From a virus: a DNA stretch of 64,000 bases. The translations under genes were made by a program, and so were the position numbers. Positions 1-7,440 of the stretch are shown one piece after another. Under the pieces are notes generated by a model. It was not told where the DNA came from, made no database searches, and saw only the letters and a program-made list of their open reading frames with translations. Numbering within the stretch: position 1 is the first letter of the stretch; every line of letters begins with the position of its first letter. The DNA lies in IMG/VR virus record IMGVR_UViG_3300029922_000001, positions 294,512-358,511 of that record; one strand, given 5' to 3'.

Positions 1-722
1 ATTACATCAATTTCTCTTTTTAAAGATTCTGTTGCGCTAGGTCCATATGCTGGCTCATTGGTACAAATTGTATTAGGTGGTAAACCTTTTTTAAAACTAA
101 TTACGCATTCAGGGTTACTGGTGAAAATAATTTCATTTACACTTGATCCACCAGGCATTTTATCAAATATCATTTTAAAAGAAGTGCGGCTACTACCAAT
201 AAACAAATCTTTTATGCTGTAATAAACATTATATCTAGATGTTAATGTTTTATTAGCTTCAATAAAGTTTTCCATCCATGTTGGTTTTCTATCTTTTTTA
301 AGAGGCACTAGTTCGTAGCTCAATGTGGTTTTAACAAGATTATCCCATGAATATTTATGTAAAGAACCGTTATATATTTTAGTAAAATCTAATGTGTTTT
401 CAGATGCTTTAGCAATTCTACTAGTTGCATAACACTCAATGCCAGTCATGTCGTCACCTGGTATGTTGAAGATTAAAGTGTAATTGTTTCGTTGTGTAGC
501 AATAATATACTGAAGGTGAACTTGTAAATTTTCAGTATCCTCAATTGAGCAACATTGGTTTTTGTTTTGTAATAGAACTTTGGATTGAAAATTACCTTTT
601 CCTACTAATTCTTTAATCCATTCATCTTCTATGATTTTAATCCATTCATCTACAATGAATTGTGTGGTTTGTTTGTGATAGTGTATCGTCTGATCCACTG
701 ATTCAGTTTTTTCTTTATTCAT
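1..722 (-). CDS. Hypothetical protein, C-terminus beyond the window
   Basis: The frame is open from the ATG at 722 down to base 1 (240 codons), so the stop lies outside the window. An AAGGA Shine-Dalgarno-like box sits five bases before the ATG, and a TATAAT hexamer at 772-767 would give a leader of about 40 nt. This gene therefore has a normal leader, unlike many neighbours. The protein is soluble-looking with no signal peptide. A short internal duplication (two DEWIK segments near residues 25-38) is visible. I recognise no family. Confidence 0.75.
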   Translation of the reverse strand, partial: MNKEKTESVDQTIHYHKQTTQFIVDEWIKIIEDEWIKELVGKGNFQSKVLLQNKNQCCSIEDTENLQVHLQYIIATQRNNYTLIFNIPGDDMTGIECYATSRIAKASENTLDFTKIYNGSLHKYSWDNLVKTTLSYELVPLKKDRKPTWMENFIEANKTLTSRYNVYYSIKDLFIGSSRTSFKMIFDKMPGGSSVNEIIFTSNPECVISFKKGLPPNTICTNEPAYGPSATESLKREIDV

Positions 723-780
723 TTTTATCCTTATTGATAGTACATTCTTGTCCTACCAATAAGGATATTATACAAATTTA

Positions 781-1107
781 TTAAAGATAATAGCTTAGAA
801 ATTTAATTGTGATATCGCAATTAAAAGTTTTTTTAATTTTATTAATTTCTTCAGGAAAAGCTTGTTCTAAATTTTTAATTGATATTTTATTTAAATTTAA
901 TTCTAACACTTGTTCTTCACTATTTTCATGATCTTTTATGTAATAATCGCCGTTATAGTTAGGCAGTAAATATAAATGATTATTTTTAGGAGAAAACACC
1001 CATAATTTTTGAAGCAATACCGTTTCTGCAAATGCAGCAAGTTCTCCATAACTTGAATTAAATACTTGAATTACTGGTCCTAAATAAACATTTTTCTTCA
1101 TAGACAT
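781..1107 (-). CDS. Hypothetical protein, 108 aa
   Basis: The ATG at 1107 is preceded by TATAAT and a 7-base spacer, the arrangement that predicts a leaderless mRNA here. A second ATG follows two codons later. The product is a small soluble protein with an aromatic-rich N-terminal half and a Leu/Asn/Lys-rich helical stretch near residues 60-80. It ends in TAA. No family recognised. Confidence 0.65.
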   Translation of the reverse strand: MSMKKNVYLGPVIQVFNSSYGELAAFAETVLLQKLWVFSPKNNHLYLLPNYNGDYYIKDHENSEEQVLELNLNKISIKNLEQAFPEEINKIKKTFNCDITIKFLSYYL

Positions 1108-1122
1108 AATTAGTATTATAAT

Positions 1123-1770
1123 TTATTTGAGTGCTTTACTGTTTTTGGGGACATCAATATAGGTTGTATATCCACCATTCTTAAAGTTTGCTGAACCACC
1201 ATTACAATTGATGGTTCCCATATGTCTACTGTGCGCTTTACTCATTTTAACTAGAGGATACTTAATGGTGTATTTGTAACCGTTGATCCAGTATTTTTCT
1301 TGTTCTACTTTTTCAGGATCTGGGTTTTCTTTAGCCAATTCCTCTGCCAAATCCTCTTCTGCTCTTTTAAGAGAAGCCTTGGCTTGTTCAAGAGCTTCTT
1401 CAATTTTTCTACGATCTTTAGGAGTGAGATTTCCTTTGATAGCCAATCCTTTTGCACTACCAACTTTTTTAACCACTTCTACAAATTCTTCAGTAAAGTA
1501 CTCATCCCAGCAACTACCAAAATGAATTCTGCCTGAAGGCTTAACTTCGTAAACATCCCAGTCGCCTTCAAAAGCTTCTTTCCAGATTGTGTAATGTGGC
1601 GCTTCTTGCCCAGTCATATAAATAACTTCCCCGCAGTGATAGAAGTTCTTTTTGTTATGAAAAGGATTGATTCTATCTCCAGGTTTGTATTTAGTAGGCG
1701 AAGCGTGATAGAGTTTTTGGGAGTATTTATCCTTTTCTCTCTTTTCAGCACGTTTTTCCGCTTTGATCAT
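1123..1770 (-). CDS. Arr-like ADP-ribosyltransferase fold protein
   Basis: The start at 1770 is chosen because GGTATAAT lies seven bases upstream; the frame is open further back, but that would translate the promoter. After a basic helix (residues 1-16) the 215-residue protein reads LYHASPTKYKPGD, then VIYMTGQEAPHYTI, then DWDVYEVKPSGRIHFG. This order resembles rifampin ADP-ribosyltransferase (Arr): H-x-(S/T) followed by KPGD, a V-Y-x-T strand and a V-Y-E-V-x-P-x-G strand. Arr enzymes bind NAD and modify small molecules or proteins. An Ala/Glu/Lys-rich coiled coil (about residues 125-160) is unusual for Arr. The fold is inferred from pattern only and the target is unknown. Confidence 0.45.
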   Translation of the reverse strand: MIKAEKRAEKREKDKYSQKLYHASPTKYKPGDRINPFHNKKNFYHCGEVIYMTGQEAPHYTIWKEAFEGDWDVYEVKPSGRIHFGSCWDEYFTEEFVEVVKKVGSAKGLAIKGNLTPKDRRKIEEALEQAKASLKRAEEDLAEELAKENPDPEKVEQEKYWINGYKYTIKYPLVKMSKAHSRHMGTINCNGGSANFKNGGYTTYIDVPKNSKALK

Positions 1771-1859
1771 AGTAAAAATTATACCACATTGGAAGCTTGA
1801 AAAGTGTCGGACTTTGTAAATAACTTCCGACATTTTTCAAGTTGTGGTATACTAAGTTA

Positions 1860-2123
1860 ATGGAACGCAGGAAGATAGAAAAATGCCCAAGTTGTGATTC
1901 ACCAAATATTGATCCTGGTGAGTATTGGTTTAAATACCACACTGATAGATATTTACTGTGTCATTCTTGTGGAGAAACATATGATAACGCCACTAGTGCT
2001 GAGCTAGATAGAGATATTGAACTGCGTAAACAGCGTTATCGGGAAATTGACGCTGCCCAAGAAGAAAAAGATTATCAATTGTATTTGAAACTAAAAACTA
2101 GATTTAAGGGTAGAGATGTTTGA
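1860..2123 (+). CDS. Small zinc-ribbon protein, 87 aa
   Basis: GGTATACT ends six bases before the ATG at 1860, predicting a leaderless message. Two knuckles, CPSC (residues 9-12) and CHSC (about 33-36), form a classic four-cysteine zinc ribbon, followed by a charged helical tail. Such proteins bind nucleic acid or act as protein adaptors; the target is unknown. The last codons overlap the next gene by 8 bases, so the two are probably translationally coupled. Confidence 0.7.
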   Translation: MERRKIEKCPSCDSPNIDPGEYWFKYHTDRYLLCHSCGETYDNATSAELDRDIELRKQRYREIDAAQEEKDYQLYLKLKTRFKGRDV

Positions 2124-2415
2124 AAATATTAAAAAATGGTGGAGTCTTGAAATAAACAAAATTACATGTCCTCATGAATATGAAATTGATTATTTCTATA
2201 GTAACGGAGTTTGCAGAGAACCTTATTATTGGTGTCCTGATTGTAAAAGGGGTATAGAACCTGAAGGTATTGAGTTTGCTCCTGGTGAATGGCGTAATCG
2301 CACTCCAGATGATGACATCATTATTGTTCATTGGAATCCAGATGCGCCCATTTCTAAAGAATGTCTCAAAATGAGAGAAGAATTTGAAGCAACACAATAT
2401 AAATGCAAGATATAA
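2116..2415 (+). CDS. Hypothetical cysteine-containing protein, 99 aa
   Basis: Overlaps the end of the preceding zinc-ribbon gene and is presumably co-transcribed with it. It has CPHEYE near residue 18 and WCPDCKRG near residue 39, a possible split metal site (C, H, C-x-x-C). No family recognised. It stops at TAA, and part of its 3' end forms the -10 of the next gene. Confidence 0.65.
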   Translation: MFENIKKWWSLEINKITCPHEYEIDYFYSNGVCREPYYWCPDCKRGIEPEGIEFAPGEWRNRTPDDDIIIVHWNPDAPISKECLKMREEFEATQYKCKI

Positions 2416-2421
2416 TGAACT

Positions 2422-2691
2422 ATGGAAAAAATTCGATCAGAATATAAGATAGGTAAATTTAGTGATTTTGACAACGTTGTATTTGATTTGCAACTTGTTG
2501 AAATCGAAGGACCAGAAGGTAGTTCAAATAATGTAGTTCAAATAATGCCAAGAATTGATGGCGCTTTTCTTCAGAGAACTATTTTGTTTATGCCAAGTCC
2601 AGAAGGTCTTCGTCGCTTAGGCAATGCATTTCTTGATTTAGCAAATGATGTAACAAATCTTGAGTCAGAGCAACTAAATTCGCAAAGTTAG
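2422..2691 (+). CDS. Hypothetical protein, 89 aa, ending in UAG
   Basis: The ATG lies five bases after TATAAT, so it is probably leaderless. The product is a mixed alpha/beta protein without recognisable motif. The stop is TAG at 2689-2691. Because the window encodes an amber-suppressor tRNA, the alternative reading matters: with UAG read as sense the same frame runs through two further TAG codons (2716, 2770) to a TAA at 2797-2799, giving about 125 residues. The shorter protein is the default. Confidence 0.65.
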   Translation: MEKIRSEYKIGKFSDFDNVVFDLQLVEIEGPEGSSNNVVQIMPRIDGAFLQRTILFMPSPEGLRRLGNAFLDLANDVTNLESEQLNSQS

Positions 2692-2694
2692 GGG

Positions 2695-2799
2695 TATAAT
2701 ACGAATATGAGACTATAGGTAACATCAAAAATATCGGTTTCCAGAGTAAGGAGGGCATTTAACATGTTGTAGAACATTATTAAATCACGTCCTCCTTAA
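2695..2799 (+). promoter_or_regulatory. Leader with strong SD, amber mini-ORF and RBS-masking hairpin
   Basis: TATAAT (2695-2700) is followed six bases later by an ATG (2707) opening a frame with UAG at its fourth codon. Downstream, AAGGAGG (2748-2754), one of the strongest Shine-Dalgarno sequences in the window, lies 9 bases before ATG-TTG-TAG (2764-2772). TAAGGAGG (2747-2754) pairs perfectly with CCTCCTTA (2791-2798), so the ribosome site can be masked. If UAG is suppressed, the ribosome continues eight codons into the 3' arm and stops at the TAA there. This may be a leader controlling the gene at 2858 and the amber-containing gene at 3234. Function is inferred. Confidence 0.4.
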
Positions 2800-2857
2800 A
2801 TTGTTTATTTCATTCGCAATTCGTCATTCTCGTGTGAATTCAAAGGAAATAAACAAA

Positions 2858-3247
2858 ATGGAACTATTAAAACAATTAAATAAAACTCAAACAGAACAAT
2901 TTTTCATCAACACTAATTATAAAACTATGGTCGTTAATTGGAAACAGGCTTGTAAAGATGGCGTAGAATTAACCGTAGCTGATAATTTATTATATACTAT
3001 CATGAGAGGCAAAAGTTTGTTCAAAGCTTTTCGCCCATTATCTTCAACTAAAGCTTTATTAAGAGGTTGTGGTGAATATCAATCATACACCAATGCTTAT
3101 TATATGATTGTATATGGCAAATATAATAAGCATATTTTTGGTGATGTTAATATTAAGTCAATTCAAGCTTGTGTACCATCTGGTGGAGATATTGATGATC
3201 AAAATGCTTTATATTATATTATAGGATGGAATAATGCATCAAAATAA
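2858..3247 (+). CDS. Hypothetical protein, 129 aa
   Basis: The start at 2858 is chosen over upstream in-frame starts because AAAGGAAA sits about 7 bases before it. The protein is rich in Tyr and Asn with no signal peptide. It overlaps the PTH2-like gene by 14 bases and follows the structured leader at 2695-2799. No family recognised. Confidence 0.65.
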   Translation: MELLKQLNKTQTEQFFINTNYKTMVVNWKQACKDGVELTVADNLLYTIMRGKSLFKAFRPLSSTKALLRGCGEYQSYTNAYYMIVYGKYNKHIFGDVNIKSIQACVPSGGDIDDQNALYYIIGWNNASK

Positions 3248-3557
3248 ACCACCTTATATTTACATATTTGTCCGGCAAGATATTCCTCTTGCCGATCAAA
3301 TAGTCCAAACAGGTCATTCCTGTCAAGAATCAGGTGCAAAATTTGGATGTCCTGAAAATTGTCATTTGGTCTTACTAAGCTGTAAGAATGAGCACGATCT
3401 TTTGTAGGTAGCTCAAAGATTAGAAATGAATCAAATTAAATTTATTAATTTTTTTGAGCCTGACGATCAAATGGGTTACACAGCTATTTGTACTGAACCA
3501 TTAATAGATCGTCGTAATCTCTTTAGAAAATACAAACTCTGGAAATATGAGGTATAA
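3234..3557 (+). CDS. PTH2-family peptidyl-tRNA hydrolase-like protein with in-frame amber codon
   Basis: From the ATG at 3234 the frame reads IYIFVRQDIPLADQIVQTGH and, near the C-terminus, FFEPDDQMGYTAICTEPL. These are hallmarks of the PTH2-like proteins of phages, related to peptidyl-tRNA hydrolase 2, which frees tRNA from stalled peptides. Codon 58 (3405-3407) is TAG, after which the same frame continues with VAQRL and the conserved C-terminal half to TAA at 3555-3557 (107 codons). Both halves are recognisable, so this is either a gene that needs amber suppression or a fresh nonsense mutation. Glu or Gln would suit the position by my memory of the family. The tRNA at 59091 could supply the decoding. 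Confidence 0.7.
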
Positions 3558-3564
3558 TTCAAAC

Positions 3565-3891
3565 ATGAAAAGAGAGTATAACTGGGAATTAAAGGATGCT
3601 AGTCGTGGATATTGGGATGTAATTGCCACCGAACGTGGAAAATCTAATCCCAATCCCGAAAATCATTATGATCCAGGTTTCTATGAAACCTATTGGGATG
3701 TCACAATTAAGACGCAATCTTATCAACCTAAATATGCTATTAGCTTCCAAGCTAAAAGTGATTACGATGAACCGTTGCGTATTTATCAAATAGCGCACTA
3801 TGTTCATGAACATATCATGTTGTTTTATGATGCTTGTATTCTAGAAAGTCATTCACCAACAACAAGAGTGATTTATAAGGACGTAGAATAA
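3565..3891 (+). CDS. Hypothetical protein, 108 aa
   Basis: GAGGTATAAT ends six bases before the ATG at 3565, predicting a leaderless mRNA; the -10 overlaps the TAA of the PTH2-like gene. The protein is aromatic-rich with a DVTIKTQ strand in its middle. It probably heads the operon with the two membrane proteins that follow. No family recognised. Confidence 0.65.
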   Translation: MKREYNWELKDASRGYWDVIATERGKSNPNPENHYDPGFYETYWDVTIKTQSYQPKYAISFQAKSDYDEPLRIYQIAHYVHEHIMLFYDACILESHSPTTRVIYKDVE

Positions 3892-3894
3892 GAT

Positions 3895-4347
3895 ATGTCT
3901 GAACGTGAATTTACTCTTTTTATTACTGGACTAATTACAATAGTTATCACAATTATTGTAATTATTGGCATCATTCAAAACACCCCCAAACGAAAAGAGG
4001 AAGAGGCAAAAAGGAAAGCATTTTTGGATGAATTTCTAAATAGCGAATATGTAAATGATAATTTCCCTGCACCATTATATATTTATCAAGTGAATCAAAG
4101 TGGTAGTAATATGATTTATCAAGCTGGTCATTGGGAGTTTATGGCTGAAGGTTATAGATACAATAATCATATGAATGAATTTTATACAGATGGTCAAATT
4201 GTGCATTCTTTTCCTTATAACCTTGTGATTAATAGGTGTGGTGGACCATATCGAAATATGAGAGACTTTTATTTTGATCCCAAAGTTCATAGATTTGTGA
4301 CTCAAGAAAAAATGCTTAGTATGTATCAGAATAGTAAACAGGTATAA
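3895..4347 (+). CDS. Membrane-anchored protein, paralogue of the next gene
   Basis: An N-terminal transmembrane helix (about residues 8-30, Ile/Val/Thr-rich) is followed by a basic stretch and a soluble domain. The domain shares P-x-P-L-Y-I at its start and a C-G-G-P-Y segment near its end with the gene at 4355, so the two are tandem paralogues. The domain is probably cytoplasmic because the flanking KRKEEEAKRK is strongly positive. It starts 4 bases after the previous stop. Function unknown. Confidence 0.7.
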   Translation: MSEREFTLFITGLITIVITIIVIIGIIQNTPKRKEEEAKRKAFLDEFLNSEYVNDNFPAPLYIYQVNQSGSNMIYQAGHWEFMAEGYRYNNHMNEFYTDGQIVHSFPYNLVINRCGGPYRNMRDFYFDPKVHRFVTQEKMLSMYQNSKQV

Positions 4348-4354
4348 TAAGACT

Positions 4355-4804
4355 ATGACGGATGCTCAATTTGGAATTGAATTATGGATTTGCGGTATTA
4401 TTTGTGCGTTAGTGGTTATATCTGGTGTTTGTTCATTCATAAAAGATATAAAAAATGCTGTTGCTACTCAAAGATTAAAAGCGGAATTTTTATCTAGTGA
4501 TTTCTTGCATAGAGAACTATCAAAGCCTCTTTATATTTTTCGTGTTCTGAATTCACAACGAAAAGACGCAAGCTACACTTATCTTTTAGCAAATAGTTAT
4601 GAGGAAAATATAGCTGGTGGAATTAATTTTATTTTTGATGAACCCAATGATGAATATAGTACTTTGAGTTTCCCAAAGGGTTCAATTATCTGTGAAAAAG
4701 GTGGACCATATAAAACAGCATATGAAGCTTGCGAAGACAAAACTATTACATTTTTAACTAAAGATTTATTGCTAGAAGCCTATAAAAAACAGTATAAACC
4801 ATAA
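4355..4804 (+). CDS. Membrane-anchored protein, paralogue of the previous gene
   Basis: TATAAT ends six bases before the ATG, so it can be transcribed separately from its neighbour. It has one N-terminal transmembrane helix (about residues 9-29) and the same soluble domain as the 3895 gene, with K-P-L-Y-I-F and KGGPYKTAYE. Duplication with separate promoters suggests two variants of one envelope-associated function, such as exclusion or host-membrane modification. That role is inference. Confidence 0.7.
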   Translation: MTDAQFGIELWICGIICALVVISGVCSFIKDIKNAVATQRLKAEFLSSDFLHRELSKPLYIFRVLNSQRKDASYTYLLANSYEENIAGGINFIFDEPNDEYSTLSFPKGSIICEKGGPYKTAYEACEDKTITFLTKDLLLEAYKKQYKP

Positions 4805-4805
4805 A

Positions 4806-5054
4806 ATGGACACCGAAAAATTACCTATAAAATGGAGTGCTGTAATAATGTCTTATTACAATGCTTCAATGCAATATTATCAAAAACGGAAAGAACCTTA
4901 TAACACGCTACCAACTCCAGAGCATAATTTTATTTGGATTTGGTATAGCGAACTCAATCGTTTGGATGGTCATTGTGGATGGTTAGAAGTGAATTTACAT
5001 GCTGAAAAATATGGTAGATATTTTCTACAAAAGAGATATAACAACGCTAAGTGA
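4806..5054 (+). CDS. Hypothetical protein, 82 aa
   Basis: Starts one base after the preceding stop and so is translated in the same operon. It is aromatic-rich, with FIWIWYSELNRLDGHCGW in the middle. No transmembrane helix and no family recognised. Its TGA stop leads directly into the GAGGTATACT promoter of the next gene. Confidence 0.6.
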   Translation: MDTEKLPIKWSAVIMSYYNASMQYYQKRKEPYNTLPTPEHNFIWIWYSELNRLDGHCGWLEVNLHAEKYGRYFLQKRYNNAK

Positions 5055-5068
5055 GGTATACTTATCGT

Positions 5069-5443
5069 ATGAATTTTAAGAAATTTACCATTTTCTATTT
5101 TGATAATTTGGATGACTCTTATCAGAGTGATGAATACCTTGAAGATTTCAACAATCTTGATGAAGAAGAATATAAAGAACAGCCTCAATCCAAACGAATC
5201 GAATGGGTTTTGAATAAGATTGAAGAAGCACAAAAGCAAGATTTGATTACAATTATTACAACTAATGATTATTGGTTTATTCGCTTAATTGAACTTAGTG
5301 TTGAACCCGATCAATTTTGCATTTACAATGCAGGTCAAAATTGTATTGTGGATTCATTTGTAGAATTAAAACCAAATCCAACATTAGACATTGGTGAATA
5401 CATTTTTAGAAAATCGGTAGTTAGAGCATTAAAGGGTGGTTAA
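5069..5443 (+). CDS. Acidic hypothetical protein, 124 aa
   Basis: TATACT ends six bases before the ATG at 5069. The N-terminal third is very acidic (Asp/Glu/Tyr around residues 12-40), a feature of some DNA-mimic or protein-binding phage proteins, but I see no specific motif. Its last codons fall inside the first copy of the 43-bp direct repeat described below. Confidence 0.65.
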   Translation: MNFKKFTIFYFDNLDDSYQSDEYLEDFNNLDEEEYKEQPQSKRIEWVLNKIEEAQKQDLITIITTNDYWFIRLIELSVEPDQFCIYNAGQNCIVDSFVELKPNPTLDIGEYIFRKSVVRALKGG

Positions 5444-5702
5444 ATGAGTAAAAAGATTTTGTTAACTGCTCATGATGCGACGATCCTTTCACTCGTAGTC
5501 CGCTCGGCGGGCGTAAAGTTAGAACTTAGGGAACGGCTTCTCAGCCGGGGATCTGAGCAGATCCAACGGATCGGTCGTTACTATATTTCCAATCAAGAGC
5601 CTTTAACTGAGGCTGAAAAAAACCGGGCGGAAGAGCTGAAAAAAGTTCTGCTACGCTAAATTAAAGGGTGGTTAAATGAATAAAAAGATTTTGTTAACTG
5701 CT
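5428..5702 (+). repeat. Pair of 43-bp direct repeats flanking a GC-rich insert
   Basis: Bases 5428-5470 and 5660-5702 are identical except for one base. Each copy holds the intergenic segment, the start codon and about the first nine codons of the CoaB-type gene. The 189 bases between them are about 49% G+C by count, far above the surroundings. This is what an insertion that duplicated the start region of the downstream gene would leave. Confidence 0.8.
5444..5659 (+). CDS. Chimeric small ORF, 71 aa, probably acquired
   Basis: The first nine residues (MSKKILLTA) copy the N-terminus of the next gene apart from one residue; the rest is unrelated and encoded by GC-rich DNA with Arg codons such as CGG and CGC that are rare elsewhere here. 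The C-terminal part is a charged helix (LTEAEKNRAEELKKVLL). It borrows the ribosome site of the CoaB gene through the repeat, so it is probably translated. Function unknown. Confidence 0.55.
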   Translation: MSKKILLTAHDATILSLVVRSAGVKLELRERLLSRGSEQIQRIGRYYISNQEPLTEAEKNRAEELKKVLLR

Positions 5703-6806
5703 GGTCCAATTCCAGCAAGATTAGATTCGGTAAAATATATTACTAATCGTTTTAAGGGCGGTTTAGCAATGACTTTAGCCAAAGATTTAGTTCAATATGG
5801 ACACGATGTTACCGTTGTAGCATGGAAGCATTCAGGAATTGCCTTTGACGGTTTGCATAGCCCAAGTAACTTCTTGTACGTTGATGATGTTTATGACTAC
5901 TATAATAAGGTTTTGAATTTTAAAGCAGATGCTTACATTTTGGCAGCGGCTGTAGCTAATCTTGGACCATTAAATCCAATAGAAGGTAAATTCCCTTCTC
6001 ATAAATATAAAGAGGGCGATGTATTCTCTATTGATTTTACGATTATGCCTAGAGTTATTGATGCAATCAAATCGAAGTATCCAACATCTACATTGATTGC
6101 CTATAAGCTATTTGATGGCACCGAAGAAGAATTAATTGAAGCCGCAAGACATACTCTTTACGATAGCAAAGCTAATGTGGTGTTTGCAAACAGTCCTATT
6201 ACAGCTAAAAATCAAAAGATTGTAGTTACGCCTGATGGTTCAACATTCAAGGTTGACTTTAAACAACATGTTGAGTTAATTCAAGAAATGTTAAACCTAA
6301 AACATTATGGTACTAGAATCTTAGATGAATTTTGGTATACAACCAATCAAGATGATAAATACATTATTGATAATTATCCAAGAACCAAGATTATGGATAT
6401 GACATTTGGCACGTTTGCTATTCGCAATCGGGAAGATGATGGTTTTATTACAACAACTAGAGGAAAGAAAACTGGTGAACATGACACTGCTTATGTTCAA
6501 AAAGTAGATCATGATACATTAACTGTGTATGCCAGTCAAAAGGCAACATTAAATGCGCCACTTCTTGACATGGCTTTCAGATTGAATCCTAATATCAAGT
6601 ATTTGATTCATGATCATAAATTTTATGCAGATGCAAATTATCAATATAATGATTACGCATTCCCAGGTACAACACAAGATAACCAGGTCGCTCATAAAGT
6701 AGATGCTGATCATTTTATGTGGATTTTGCCGCATCATGGGTATCTTGCTGGTTTTGAAGATTATAGGGATTGTGTTGATTTTATTGGTAATGTTAGGAAA
6801 ATATGA
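5676..6806 (+). CDS. CoaB-like phosphopantothenate-cysteine ligase fused to a class II aldolase-like domain
   Basis: The N-terminal domain (about residues 1-210) has ILLTAGPIPARLD, the GGLAMTLAKDL helix, ADAYILAAAVAN and a KIVVTPDGS strand. This is the DFP/CoaB fold that joins phosphopantothenate to cysteine using CTP or ATP. The C-terminal domain (about 235-376) matches class II aldolase/adducin proteins: FGTFAIR, GFITTTRGKK, a partner helix APLLDMAFR, IHDH and PHHGYLAG with the usual metal histidines. I do not know this fusion from bacteria. The usual CoaC decarboxylase partner is absent. It overlaps the methyltransferase gene by 4 bases. With CoaD and CoaE homologues at 34.2-35.5 kb it suggests CoA synthesis. 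Confidence 0.75.
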   Translation: MNKKILLTAGPIPARLDSVKYITNRFKGGLAMTLAKDLVQYGHDVTVVAWKHSGIAFDGLHSPSNFLYVDDVYDYYNKVLNFKADAYILAAAVANLGPLNPIEGKFPSHKYKEGDVFSIDFTIMPRVIDAIKSKYPTSTLIAYKLFDGTEEELIEAARHTLYDSKANVVFANSPITAKNQKIVVTPDGSTFKVDFKQHVELIQEMLNLKHYGTRILDEFWYTTNQDDKYIIDNYPRTKIMDMTFGTFAIRNREDDGFITTTRGKKTGEHDTAYVQKVDHDTLTVYASQKATLNAPLLDMAFRLNPNIKYLIHDHKFYADANYQYNDYAFPGTTQDNQVAHKVDADHFMWILPHHGYLAGFEDYRDCVDFIGNVRKI

Positions 6807-7432
6807 TAAATATGTGGAGTAATTATCGTGATACTTTCCCAACACGTTACATTGAAGAAGGGTATTTTGACAAGTGGTTATCAGAAGAAATTGAGGATTG
6901 GTATATTAACACTGCTTTAGATATTGGCGGTGGCACCGAAGGCACTCAGGTTCTAAATCAACCTAATTTAAAAGTTTCTTTGCTTGATCCATTTGTTGAT
7001 AAAAAACCTGATTGGATGTATGATAAGGTTGATTGGGATACGACCAATAAATATGATTTAATTGTATGTCGTGGTAGTGTAAACTATCTTACTATTGAGC
7101 AATTAAAGAAAATTAAAACAATGTTAAATGTGGGTGGTGAATTCATCTTTAATACCTTTGTTAATCCTCCACCTGTCACATGGACAGAAAGACCATATAA
7201 AACTCTAGATGGTGTTAAAGGTACTGAAAGAAGTAAATTTAATCCTGATGATGACACCATACAACATGAGTTAATATCAGAAAATGGGGATAAAACAGAA
7301 CATATTATTTTGTATTATGCTCCAATATTATTTAAAGAAATTTTCCATACTATTCAATTATTGGAATATAGGAAAAATTCTATGATTGGATGCTACATTA
7401 ATGTCCCACCTAAGAAGACGCATGAGGTATAA
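6803..7432 (+). CDS. SAM-dependent methyltransferase-like protein
   Basis: ALDIGGGTEG (near residue 40) is a class I methyltransferase motif I, and YDLIVCRGSVNYLTIEQL followed by LNVGGEFIFNTF matches motif IV and post-motif IV strands. The usual acidic end of beta-2 is LLDPF. Substrate unknown; location between CoaB-aldolase and the macro-domain gene suggests a small-molecule or nucleotide substrate. It overlaps the upstream gene by 4 bases. Confidence 0.65.
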   Translation: MINMWSNYRDTFPTRYIEEGYFDKWLSEEIEDWYINTALDIGGGTEGTQVLNQPNLKVSLLDPFVDKKPDWMYDKVDWDTTNKYDLIVCRGSVNYLTIEQLKKIKTMLNVGGEFIFNTFVNPPPVTWTERPYKTLDGVKGTERSKFNPDDDTIQHELISENGDKTEHIILYYAPILFKEIFHTIQLLEYRKNSMIGCYINVPPKKTHEV

Positions 7433-7440
7433 TAGACGCA

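Noticed and set aside
2422-2799. Full recoding of UAG, making 2422-2799 one gene of about 125 residues.
   Set aside because: At least eight genes in the window end in UAG, so a genome-wide code change is not supported. Local suppression remains possible and is noted.
3549-3564. GAGG in GAGGTATAAT as a Shine-Dalgarno site.
   Set aside because: The GAGG ends 12 or more bases before the ATG in most cases, too far for normal initiation, and it lies upstream of the expected transcription start.
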